Shown: in pieces, positions 7,456-14,277 of the stretch
Layout: every line of letters begins with the position of its first letter
Position numbering within the stretch: the first letter of the stretch is position 1
NCBI GenBank assembly: GCA_003096235.1
Contig: PIXT01000230.1
Coordinates: 1-14,903 of the forward strand
Direction: 5' to 3'
From: Candidatus Bathyarchaeum sp.
GTDB taxonomy: Archaea > Thermoproteota > Bathyarchaeia > Bathyarchaeales > Bathyarchaeaceae
DNA length: 14,903 nt
The notes under the pieces: generated by a model
Databases searched by the model: none
What the model saw: only the letters and a program-made list of their open reading frames with translations
Told to the model about the DNA's origin: nothing
Translations under genes and position numbers: made by a program

Positions 7456-8136
7456 ATGACTGTGCTAGAGCAGATTTCGAATCCTTACCTTGCTTCGCTC
7501 GTTTTAGGGTTACTGTATGGGCTCACTTTCTGTGCTTCTGCGTGTCTGCCATACATCGTAAGCTACATCGCAGGCATCGGGGCAGGATTCAAAAAAGGAG
7601 TCATAGTCACCACAATCTACAACTCAGGACGCATAGTAGCATACGCAATAATAGGAACCGCAGTTGGGCTGATAAGCGTGGTAATCAGCGAAGAAGCGTT
7701 CATTCCATACCAACAATACAGTCCATTCGTGTTCGCAACAGTCACAATATTAATTGGAGCCAATATACTGCTGAAAAAAAGCGGAAACTGCAGCTGTACA
7801 AACCAAACACCAGACAGATTTGGAATCTCAAAACTGACAACCAGATTTGACATTCGCGCATTTTCGATGGGACTTACAAGAGGTCTTGTACTTTGTCCGC
7901 CACTAGTTGGGCTTCTCTTATACGCAGTAACACTTTCACAGGTTAACTGCACACTTGTAGCTGTTCTATTTGGGCTGGGAACCGCATTATCTCCGCTTCT
8001 GATTCTGGGAGGAGCAACAGGATGGCTTCTAAACAAGGCGCCGCTCTTCAGCAAATGGCTGTCAAGAATTGGAGGAATAGCTCTTGTGGCTATGGGACTT
8101 GGCGTGTTACTTAACGCAATATTGAACATTATGTAA
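7456..8136 (+). CDS. CcdA/DsbD-like membrane thiol-disulfide transporter
   Basis: A 226-residue protein with about six membrane helices in two similar halves, as in CcdA and the DsbD beta domain, which carry reducing equivalents from cytoplasmic thioredoxin across the membrane. The likely redox cysteines are in helix 1 (C26 and C30 in CASACLP) and in helix 4 (C147 in LCPPLVG), each next to the proline-rich kink typical of the family. Two more cysteines, C112 and C114, form a CSC motif in the central loop. It is the first gene of the operon, 17 bases before the next gene. AAGGG lies about 12 bases before the ATG. The pairing with a polyferredoxin, not cytochrome c genes, suggests a role in electron flow or maturation of the neighbour; this is inference. 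Related TauE- or UreH-like transporters are an alternative. Confidence 0.75.
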   Translation: MTVLEQISNPYLASLVLGLLYGLTFCASACLPYIVSYIAGIGAGFKKGVIVTTIYNSGRIVAYAIIGTAVGLISVVISEEAFIPYQQYSPFVFATVTILIGANILLKKSGNCSCTNQTPDRFGISKLTTRFDIRAFSMGLTRGLVLCPPLVGLLLYAVTLSQVNCTLVAVLFGLGTALSPLLILGGATGWLLNKAPLFSKWLSRIGGIALVAMGLGVLLNAILNIM

Positions 8137-8153
8137 ATGGAGAAAAAAACGGG

Positions 8154-9335
8154 ATGCTTGAAATCATCGCAGAAGCGTTGCGGGCAACAATAGCAGTATC
8201 ACTGATCGTGCTGGGCATACTGGCGATACTAATCTGGGTAAGAAACCTCACAAGAAAACTAAGCGCGTTGCGCCTTTTCATCCAGATAGTGTCTGTAGCC
8301 GTAATTTTTCTGGGATTAATAATTGGACCCTTCGGACTTGACCAGTGGTCGTATCTTGGCTCTGCACCAAGAGACATAGTGGTAGGCACAAACATTCTAG
8401 GAGTACCATACCCAGACGGACTAACCGTGCCCACATTCTCATGCTACTACGCATCAGGAAGAACCGCAACCTGCGTTGTCTGGCAACTCCAAAGCTACCT
8501 GTTCCCCGACTATGGCACAAGCAGCGTTTACCTCGCAACAGGCATACAAAGACTGGCAATCGCCACAGGGTTACTTGTTGTGTTTTCGCTAATTTTTGGC
8601 AGATTCCTCTGTGGATGGGTCTGCCCATTCGGGCTTTACATGGATTTGCTGACGCGTCTAAGAAAAACTCTGAGAATCAGGCATTGGACGCTCTCAGAAA
8701 GAACCAACGAGATGCTACGTCAAGCCCGATACCTGATTATAGCCGTTTTTTTGATTTTAAGCGTTATTTTAGGCATGAGAGCCATAGCTGGAATTGAACT
8801 TATCTCAGAATCAGAGCTGGGACGATACTTGGAGATACCGTTTTGTCAGGTTTGCCCTGCTAAACCACTGTTTGTGCTTGTACAGAGCGGCTTAGGATAC
8901 ATGGATATTAATTACGCACTATCCAGAACTGTAGGAGACCTTGCTCTCACAGGATGGTACCTCACATCAATCAACATTGTTATTTTAGGGGTAGTAACAG
9001 GGGGCTCGTTTATGATACGGAGACTGTGGTGCCGAATCTGCCCACTAGGCGGACTAATCGCAATATTCAGCAGATTTGGACCATTCAAACGGCTTTCTCT
9101 AATCAAACTAACAAAAGTAGAAGAAAAATGCACAAAATGTGGCATATGCAAAAGAGTGTGTCCACCACAGGTTACGGAAGTCTACGAAGAAAAAGGAGGA
9201 GACGTAACCGTGTCTGACTGCATCCTATGCTTCCGCTGCGTAGAAATGTGCCCATACGAAGGTTGCCTAAAAGTGGAAGTTGCAGGCAAACCAATCTACA
9301 AATCCAAAAACTGGCTAAAAGAAGATGAAGAATGA
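8154..9335 (+). CDS. NapH/NosR-like membrane polyferredoxin with two C-terminal [4Fe-4S] clusters
   Basis: This 393-residue integral membrane electron carrier has about five helices (roughly 11-30, 40-60, 131-150, 192-212, 268-285). It carries the two family motifs CGWVCP (C153, C157) and CRICP (C293, C296), then a ferredoxin domain with C326-C329-C332-C336 and C356-C359-C362-C366. NapH, NosR and CcoG relatives move electrons between membrane carriers and soluble iron-sulfur proteins. Extra features are a long loop after helix 2 (61-130) with C97 and C107, and FCQVCP (C231, C234); by the positive-inside pattern both lie outside the membrane. GGAG ten bases upstream supports ATG 8154. It is followed by the reductase subunit 12 bases later, so it probably supplies or accepts electrons for that system. 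Confidence 0.85.
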   Translation: MLEIIAEALRATIAVSLIVLGILAILIWVRNLTRKLSALRLFIQIVSVAVIFLGLIIGPFGLDQWSYLGSAPRDIVVGTNILGVPYPDGLTVPTFSCYYASGRTATCVVWQLQSYLFPDYGTSSVYLATGIQRLAIATGLLVVFSLIFGRFLCGWVCPFGLYMDLLTRLRKTLRIRHWTLSERTNEMLRQARYLIIAVFLILSVILGMRAIAGIELISESELGRYLEIPFCQVCPAKPLFVLVQSGLGYMDINYALSRTVGDLALTGWYLTSINIVILGVVTGGSFMIRRLWCRICPLGGLIAIFSRFGPFKRLSLIKLTKVEEKCTKCGICKRVCPPQVTEVYEEKGGDVTVSDCILCFRCVEMCPYEGCLKVEVAGKPIYKSKNWLKEDEE

Positions 9336-9347
9336 AGGGAATAAACT

Positions 9348-10682
9348 ATGGCAAGTAAAATCGAAAAAGGATCAAAATATATCCCTGAAATGGCTCAAAG
9401 CGAGATTGATGAACTAAACAAATCGATCAAAGCTGCATCCATCAAGGTGATTGAAGACAACATTCAAAGAATGAAGAAAACATGGAAGACCCGACCCAAA
9501 GCCATGGAATACTTCGATGAAATCTCAAACCTGTTTGGGCGACGCGAAAAAGAACTAAGAGAACAAAAAGCTGCAGGAAAAAAGGTCATCGGATACTCCT
9601 GCATTTTTGCGCCGATAGAGATGATTTTGGCTGCCGACGCAATCCCAGTTCGTGTAGGTTCAGGCTGGTATGACACAGCAAAACTGGGAGACAGAATAAT
9701 GCCCGTTGAAATCTGTCCAGTCATCCGATCCACGGTGGGAGCAAAGATGGTGAGCCTTTCCCCATTTCTTGAACTCAGCGATGCCATAGTAATTCCCCTT
9801 ACATGTGACGGCAGAACCAAACTAAGCGAAATTTTGTCAGACTACAAACAAGTATGGTACATGAATCCTCCACGCGTCAAAGATGACACACACACCTTGA
9901 GTATGTGGAAAGAAGAGACACTGGTGATAAAAGAGAAAATCGAGAAACTGACAGGAAACAAGATCACCAGAAAAAACCTCAAAGCCGCAATAGAGACCAT
10001 GCAGCAGGCAACAAAGGCTTTTCGTAGGCTACAAGAACTGCGCAAAGGTTCTCCAGTAATAAATGGAAGAGATGCCATGCTTGTGAACCAAACAAGCCTC
10101 TGGGACAACATCCAACGTTGGACCCAAAAAGTGAATGAACTATGTGACGAACTTGAAAAACGGGTTGAGCAAAAAGAGTACTCCAGCTACCCAGACACTC
10201 CAAGAGTTATGATTACAGGAACACCAATGATTTGGCCTGACAGCTGGAAGGTTCCTAACTTGATTGAAGAATCAAACCCTCAGGGAGTAGTGGTTGTTGA
10301 TGAGCAGTGTTCAGGCGACAGAATTCTCTATGACCCAGTGGGAGTAGACGAGTGGACAATGAATGATATGGTAAACGCCATAAGCGAACGATACCTCATG
10401 GCGTGCACTTGCCCTTGTTTCACATCAGAACATGGAAACGAAGACAGAATCAACTGGATTGTGGATAGAATCAAAGAATACAAAGTTGACGGCGTAATCT
10501 ACTATGTGGTCAGAGGATGTATACTCTACGCCATGGAATACGCCCGAATAAAACGGGTGCTAGACCAAATGGGAATACCTGTGTATTACCTTGACACAGA
10601 ATACACCCGCGAAGATGTTGGACAAATGAAGACACGAGTCGAAGCTTTCCTAGAGATGCTGGAAGCACGAATCGACATATGA
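9348..10682 (+). CDS. 2-hydroxyacyl-CoA dehydratase / benzoyl-CoA reductase-type iron-sulfur subunit (D-component family)
   Basis: This 444-residue protein belongs to the HgdB/BcrB/double-cubane protein superfamily, whose members use iron-sulfur clusters and ATP-activated electrons for radical dehydrations or difficult reductions. Typical parts are GYSCIFAPIEMILAADAIPV (residues 82-101), where C85 is the first cluster ligand, EICP (C123), the PLTCDGRTK loop (C153), DEQCSGDR (C321), the cysteine-rich CTCPC (C353, C355, C357) and VVRGC (C391). Six or more conserved-position cysteines in one chain fit a double-cubane [8Fe-9S] cluster better than a single [4Fe-4S]. Its length is close to BcrB/BzdO (about 440). 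AAGGGA is about nine bases before ATG 9348. Its stop overlaps the in-frame ATG 10679 of the next gene. The substrate is not readable; no second catalytic subunit is present. Confidence 0.85.
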   Translation: MASKIEKGSKYIPEMAQSEIDELNKSIKAASIKVIEDNIQRMKKTWKTRPKAMEYFDEISNLFGRREKELREQKAAGKKVIGYSCIFAPIEMILAADAIPVRVGSGWYDTAKLGDRIMPVEICPVIRSTVGAKMVSLSPFLELSDAIVIPLTCDGRTKLSEILSDYKQVWYMNPPRVKDDTHTLSMWKEETLVIKEKIEKLTGNKITRKNLKAAIETMQQATKAFRRLQELRKGSPVINGRDAMLVNQTSLWDNIQRWTQKVNELCDELEKRVEQKEYSSYPDTPRVMITGTPMIWPDSWKVPNLIEESNPQGVVVVDEQCSGDRILYDPVGVDEWTMNDMVNAISERYLMACTCPCFTSEHGNEDRINWIVDRIKEYKVDGVIYYVVRGCILYAMEYARIKRVLDQMGIPVYYLDTEYTREDVGQMKTRVEAFLEMLEARIDI

Positions 10683-10696
10683 GGAGCAAAAAAGAA

Positions 10697-11482
10697 ATGA
10701 TATCCGCTGGAATAGATATGGGCACCCAAAGGGTGAAAGTAGTCATCCTAAAAGACAACCAGATAGTCGCACAAAATCAACAATTTTCAGGATTTGAACC
10801 CACAAAAGCTGCCCAACAAGCCCTTAAAGAGGCACTGGAAAGCGCCAAACTGTCCCGCGAAGACATAAAACACATCACAGCCACAGGCGCAGGCGTTAAC
10901 ATGGCAAGCTTCGCAGACAGCAAAGTAAGCATGATGGGCGCAGACGCAAAAGCAGCAGCATACTTTTTCCCGTCAGCCAGAACAGTTGTAGATGTGGGCG
11001 CTGAAGATGCAAGGGCAGTAAAATGCGACGAAAACGGAGTAATGATGGACTTTATCGTGAATGCACGATGCGCAGCTGGAGCAGGCACATTCATAGAAGC
11101 AATGGCAAGAGCACTAGAAGTGGACATGGAAGATATGGGTTCATTGTCCCTGAAGGCAGAACGGGCAAGCCCCATAAACGCCAGTTGCGTCATCTTCGCA
11201 GAATCTGATGTAGTCTCTTTAATTCACCGAGAAGAACCAAAAAGCGAAATCGCAAGAGCAATCTTTGACGCAATGACAGAAAGAGTCTCATCTATGGCTC
11301 GGCGGCTGGGAGTAAATCCGGACCTTGTGCTTGTGGGTGGAGTAGCCAAGGATGCGGGTTTTGTTGAGTCACTTAAAAGACGGCTGGGGAGCGACATACT
11401 GATTCCTGAGGAGCCGATTTATGCGGGTGCGGTTGGAGCAGCGTTAGTTGCAGCCAAGCGAGCAAAAAGGAGGCAACAGTAA
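10697..11482 (+). CDS. ASKHA-type ATPase activator, BcrD/HgdC family, variant motifs
   Basis: The 261-residue protein has the actin/Hsp70-like fold of HgdC, BcrA and BcrD: phosphate-1 motif GIDMGTQRVK (residues 5-14), phosphate-2 region DVGAEDARAV (99-108), and the two cysteines that hold a [4Fe-4S] cluster at the dimer interface, C125 in RCAAGAG and C164 in NASCVIFAES. The adenosine-binding end is LVGGVAKDAG (212-221). The usual DIGGQD is DVGAED and CAAGTGRF is CAAGAGTF, so it is the non-canonical partner of the pair. I place the start at ATG 10697 because GAGGAG lies ten bases upstream and the phosphate motif then follows immediately; ATG 10679, overlapping the previous stop, is the other option. 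The role is ATP-driven electron injection into the D-component. Confidence 0.88.
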   Translation: MISAGIDMGTQRVKVVILKDNQIVAQNQQFSGFEPTKAAQQALKEALESAKLSREDIKHITATGAGVNMASFADSKVSMMGADAKAAAYFFPSARTVVDVGAEDARAVKCDENGVMMDFIVNARCAAGAGTFIEAMARALEVDMEDMGSLSLKAERASPINASCVIFAESDVVSLIHREEPKSEIARAIFDAMTERVSSMARRLGVNPDLVLVGGVAKDAGFVESLKRRLGSDILIPEEPIYAGAVGAALVAAKRAKRRQQ

Positions 11483-11483
11483 A

Positions 11484-12386
11484 ATGACAAACAATAACGG
11501 AAAAACCGAATACTGGAGATGGCTTGAGTACCGCCGAGATATGCCAAACATGAACTGGAAAGACGCCGAGGTAGTAACAGCCGGGGTGGATGTTGGCTCT
11601 GTTGGCTCCAAGGCGGTAATCATGCTGGACGGAGAAATATACGCGTGGAGCGTTATGCGAACTGGCTCAAACAGTTCGGACAGCGCCAAGAAAGCGCTTG
11701 GCTGGGCTATGGAAGGCACAGGCTTGACACTAAAGGACTTCAAGTATATTGTGGGAACTGGATACGGCAGAGTAAACGTTCCCATGGCTAACCGAGCCAT
11801 AACAGAAATTGCATGCCACGCTAAAGGCGCCAACTACATCTGGGGACCAACTGTGAGAACGGTTCTGGATGTTGGCGGACAGGATGTTAAAGCAATCAGA
11901 TGCGACGAGAACGGAAAAGTAGTCTCTTTCTTGATGAATGACAAGTGTGCAGCGGGCACAGGAAGGGGAATGGAAGTTATTGCTGACCTGCTGAAGATAC
12001 CAATTGAAGATGTGGGTAAAGTGTCGCTGAGCGTAACTGAGGAGCCTGAGCCAGTAAGCAGCACCTGTGTGGTTTTCGCGAAAAGTGAAGCGGTTGGACT
12101 ATTACGTAAGGGCTGGACTAAAGAAAAAGTGTTAGCGGCGTACCTTAGAGCCATGGCAACCAGAATGAGTGAACTCATAGAAAAGGTGGGCTGCGAAAAA
12201 GACTTTGTAATCACTGGCGGGCAATCCAAAAACATTGGCTTAGTAGAAAGGGTGGAAAAGATACTGAACATAAAGAGGCTTCCAGTTCCAAACTTGGATG
12301 AAAGTGGACGTGACCCAGCATCAGCAGGTGCTATCGGCGCTGCCTTGTTCGCTAAAGCATTATATGAAAAGTCTCTTAAACGATAA
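11484..12386 (+). CDS. ASKHA-type ATPase activator, BcrA/HgdC family, canonical motifs
   Basis: The second activator has 300 residues: phosphate-1 AGVDVGSVGSKAVI (33-46), phosphate-2 DVGGQDVKAIRC (129-140), cluster cysteines C155 in DKCAAGTGRG and C195 in SSTCVVFAKSE, and the adenosine motif ITGGQSKNIGL (243-253). An extra N-terminal segment of about 30 residues (WRWLEYRRDM) precedes the fold, as in the larger ATPase subunits of benzoyl-CoA reductases. GGAGG ten bases before ATG 11484 is one of the strongest ribosome sites in the window; a TTG-started in-frame extension to 11448 would overlap the previous gene and is unlikely. Only one base separates it from the previous stop, so the two activators are probably made in equal amounts and could form a heterodimer, with one cluster bridging both chains. 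Confidence 0.88.
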   Translation: MTNNNGKTEYWRWLEYRRDMPNMNWKDAEVVTAGVDVGSVGSKAVIMLDGEIYAWSVMRTGSNSSDSAKKALGWAMEGTGLTLKDFKYIVGTGYGRVNVPMANRAITEIACHAKGANYIWGPTVRTVLDVGGQDVKAIRCDENGKVVSFLMNDKCAAGTGRGMEVIADLLKIPIEDVGKVSLSVTEEPEPVSSTCVVFAKSEAVGLLRKGWTKEKVLAAYLRAMATRMSELIEKVGCEKDFVITGGQSKNIGLVERVEKILNIKRLPVPNLDESGRDPASAGAIGAALFAKALYEKSLKR

Positions 12387-12403
12387 AGAGGGAAAAACAG
12401 ACG

Positions 12404-12688
12404 ATAACATATTATGGCTACACTGACGGTTCAGGCGAATACTACATAGTTATAGACGCAGAGAAATGCAACAGCTGCGAAGACTGCATAAAAGTGTGTC
12501 CTCAAGACGCCTTGAAGATGGAAGCCATGTTCATCGACTTGGAAGATAAGATGGTGGCTGCGGTTACAGAAGAGCAACGCAAAAAAATCAGGTACACCTG
12601 TTCTGTATGCAAACCCGAAAGCGGCAGTGTACCTTGTGTGGAATCCTGCAACCAAAAAGCGATAACCTGCATCTGGAAACCAAAGTAG
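12404..12688 (+). CDS. small two-cluster ferredoxin without a canonical start codon
   Basis: The reading frame encodes about 94 residues with a classical first cluster motif, C22-x2-C25-x2-C28-x3-C32-P (CNSCEDCIKVCP), and a second set, C66-x2-C69-x8-C78-x3-C82, plus C89 near the end. The N-terminus (TYYGYTDGSGEYYIVID) matches the usual beta-strand before such clusters. Between the upstream in-frame stop at 12377 and the first cysteine there is no ATG, GTG or TTG in this frame. The GTG at 12494 is inside the first motif and would destroy the cluster. AGAGGG at 12387-12392 points to ATA 12404 (11 bases downstream) or ACG 12401 as the start. It ends the operon and is the natural electron donor to the activators, as with the ferredoxins of bcr operons. 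Confidence 0.72.
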   Translation: MTYYGYTDGSGEYYIVIDAEKCNSCEDCIKVCPQDALKMEAMFIDLEDKMVAAVTEEQRKKIRYTCSVCKPESGSVPCVESCNQKAITCIWKPK

Positions 12689-12724
12689 GAGCAGCACACT
12701 AGATTTTGAAAGCTTGAGCAACCG

Positions 12725-13252
12725 TTACACGTAGGGCATAAAGTTTCTTTTTTTGCCTATCAAGTAGCCTAATGATCCGCCAATGCTGGGAGCTATGACG
12801 TACATGATAATCAAAGTGCCCATAGACCCCAGATAGTTGGCTGAAGCGCCTCCAGTAGCCAAAGAGATGAAAACCAATGAAAACAAAGCAGCACCAACAG
12901 CCAGACAAGCTGGACCCAGTATGAACGCTATCTTGTTTGTTAACTGAACGCTTTTTGATTGCTGGTATCTTGTTTGAATATACCCAATTGTGTAGGACAG
13001 AGGAATTGATAGCAAAATTACAAGAACACCACCAAAAAGTGTGAACAGCTCAATGTAAGATAAAAGAAACAAAACGACCTGAACACCTATGAGAACTATA
13101 AATGATGCAACGAGTAAAGTCCAATGAGTCCACAACCATGGCTTAGTCTTCGAAGCTTTGGTTTCAGCCATTTTTAGCTTACCTCTTGACCTGTTGGGTT
13201 CTTTAGGAAACCATCCTCGAATAACCGATTCTAACCGATTTTTTATGCTCAT
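12725..13252 (-). CDS. four-span membrane protein, partner of an HTH regulator
   Basis: The 175-residue protein has a basic, amphipathic N-terminus (about residues 1-38, including RGWFPKEP) and four hydrophobic helices near 43-65, 69-91, 108-131 and 143-166, ending in GKKRN on the inside. No catalytic or metal motif was seen, and I do not recognise the family, although short RGWxPKEP tails before membrane helices resemble other uncharacterised archaeal membrane proteins. Its ATG at 13250-13252 overlaps the stop of the upstream regulator gene (ATGA), indicating translational coupling. A second start, ATG 13171, has a much better ribosome site (GAGGT nine bases upstream) and would give a 148-residue form lacking the basic tail; both may be used. 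It is convergent with the redox operon. Confidence 0.7.
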   Translation of the reverse strand: MSIKNRLESVIRGWFPKEPNRSRGKLKMAETKASKTKPWLWTHWTLLVASFIVLIGVQVVLFLLSYIELFTLFGGVLVILLSIPLSYTIGYIQTRYQQSKSVQLTNKIAFILGPACLAVGAALFSLVFISLATGGASANYLGSMGTLIIMYVIAPSIGGSLGYLIGKKRNFMPYV

Positions 13253-13731
13253 GTTTTTACATCCGGGACTAGCTTTCCGAATATTATGTGAGCCAGTTTA
13301 GCGGGATGAATTTTTGAGGTGTCTTCTAGGTCTATGTCTTGTTCTTTGGCAATATCAAGTAGATAATTTCGTGTTTGCTGTAGGAAGTTTTTGTTGGTTA
13401 TTTCTTCTGGGTTGTCGTGCCAGTACCAGATTTTGATTCCGTGGCTTGTGGTGTAGGTGATTATGGCTTTGCGTTTGAGGGCTGGGTGGTAGCCTAGAAG
13501 TATGGCTTTTTTTGGGTATAGTTTTGTTACTTGGAGGTCGTTGGCTCCTGCAACGTCTAGAAGGGTTGCGGAAAGTTTTGCTTCTGCGGTTAATCTTGTT
13601 TGGTTGATGTATTGTCGGGTGGTACTGAGTTTGTTTGCTATTGCAGATACTGAGAAGCCTTCATGGAGTAGTGCCCAGACTGTTTTTTGTTTTAGGCTTA
13701 ATGGTGAGGCTAATGAAAAGTTTGGGCACAT
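13249..13731 (-). CDS. HTH-domain DNA-binding protein, putative autoregulator
   Basis: The 160-residue protein has an N-terminal helix-turn-helix of sigma-70 region 4 / LuxR-like character (about residues 11-55: LSLKQKTVWALLHEGFSVSA, then IANKLSTTRQYINQTR as the turn and recognition helix). It is followed by a mixed alpha/beta C-terminal domain (KKAILLGYHPALKRKAIITY, then IKIWYWHDNPEE) that may sense a ligand or bind the membrane partner. The C-terminal family is not recognised. The gene overlaps the membrane protein gene by four bases. An 18-bp perfect palindrome lies between its TATA box and its start, so it probably represses itself. HTH plus membrane protein pairs often act as signal-to-DNA modules; whether this one does is inference. 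Confidence 0.75.
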   Translation of the reverse strand: MCPNFSLASPLSLKQKTVWALLHEGFSVSAIANKLSTTRQYINQTRLTAEAKLSATLLDVAGANDLQVTKLYPKKAILLGYHPALKRKAIITYTTSHGIKIWYWHDNPEEITNKNFLQQTRNYLLDIAKEQDIDLEDTSKIHPAKLAHIIFGKLVPDVKT

Positions 13732-13738
13732 AACAGTT

Positions 13739-13756
13739 CAAGTAAATATTTACTTG
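13739..13756. promoter_or_regulatory. 18-bp perfect palindrome, likely operator of the HTH gene
   Basis: CAAGTAAATATTTACTTG is its own reverse complement over all 18 bases. It ends eight bases before the ATG at 13731 and lies just downstream of the TATA box at 13762-13771, overlapping the predicted transcription start near 13741. Binding here would block initiation, which is the usual layout of archaeal autorepression. Confidence 0.6.
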
Positions 13757-13761
13757 TTTAC

Positions 13762-13771
13762 AAATATTTAA
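13762..13771 (-). promoter_or_regulatory. TATA box for the HTH and membrane protein operon
   Basis: The minus strand reads TTAAATATTT, identical to the element at 531-540, and is centred about 36 bases before the ATG at 13731. The leader would be only about 10 bases long, so the mRNA may be nearly leaderless. Confidence 0.55.
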
Positions 13772-13950
13772 GCTTGTGCATATTAAGGTCAACATAAGAA
13801 CAACGCTGCAACAAGCAAGGTCTAAAACACATAGTTCGGTGTGAAGGGTGTCATTTTAGAAAAATGCTTCTTGTTTCTAATAATCCCGATAAGCTCACTG
13901 AGAATTAGAGGCTCATGAAATGTTGTTGAACAGGGATACAGAATAGATAC

Positions 13951-13960
13951 ATTAAAAACG
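13951..13960 (+). promoter_or_regulatory. TATA box for the winged-helix regulator gene
   Basis: ATTAAAAACG lies about 34 bases before the GTG at 13989, predicting a start near 13981 and a very short leader. The rest of the gap 13772-13950 shows no ORF, RNA gene or repeat that I can support. Confidence 0.4.
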
Positions 13961-13988
13961 TTTCAATGACAAATGAATTGGTGTTCTT

Positions 13989-14240
13989 GTGATTGCAATG
14001 GGTAGTAAGAGAGATCGTGTAGAAATCATGGCTGAGATTCTTTGTTTGTGCTTAGACCCAAAAACAAAGACGCATGTCATGTATGGGACAAATCTGTCGT
14101 GGAAGATGCTCCAGCACTATCTTGCTCACATGCAAACCAGAGAGCTTTTGGAAATGCCAGACGATTCAACAAAATATGTGACAACCAATAGAGGACGCGA
14201 ATTCTTGGCTAGGTGGAAGGAACTGAAGGCTCTTTTATGA
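13989..14240 (+). CDS. winged-helix transcriptional regulator, archaeal HTH_45 type
   Basis: The 83-residue single-domain protein has the pattern of small archaeal winged-helix regulators: a first helix (RDRVEIMAEILCLCL), a recognition helix region (THVMYGTNLSWKMLQHYLAHM) and the wing with YVTTNRGREFLARWKEL, where the T.(R/K)G.EFL motif is typical of HTH_45 proteins. No sensor domain is present, so it probably binds DNA as a dimer. The start may be GTG 13989, almost leaderless from the TATA box, or ATG 13998, with GTGAT just before it; the two differ by three residues. The two cysteines in CLCL of the first helix are the only cysteines. Targets are unknown; the gene is convergent with the conserved winged-helix-like gene at 14278. 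Confidence 0.8.
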   Translation: MIAMGSKRDRVEIMAEILCLCLDPKTKTHVMYGTNLSWKMLQHYLAHMQTRELLEMPDDSTKYVTTNRGREFLARWKELKALL

Positions 14241-14277
14241 GCATAGTAAATTAAACAAAAATTGGTTCAAGCGGGTT

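Noticed and set aside
7617..8129. 170-codon frame on the minus strand
   Set aside because: Antisense to the CcdA-like gene, rich in Ser/Pro/Thr as expected for a shadow frame, with no ribosome site or neighbouring genes on that strand.
11448..11483. Upstream TTG start for the second activator
   Set aside because: The extension overlaps the end of the first activator, while ATG 11484 has a strong GGAGG ribosome site at the right distance.
12494..12688. GTG 12494 as the start of the ferredoxin
   Set aside because: It lies inside the first CxxCxxCxxxCP motif and would remove three cluster ligands; the frame before it is clearly ferredoxin-like.
9348..12688. Complete benzoyl-CoA reductase (BcrCBAD) operon
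   Set aside because: Only one catalytic-type subunit is present, so naming the genes bcr and assigning benzoyl-CoA as substrate is not supported.
13772..13950. Possible small RNA gene in the gap between the HTH gene and the winged-helix gene
   Set aside because: No tRNA-like cloverleaf, C/D or H/ACA box set or stable hairpin was found by eye.
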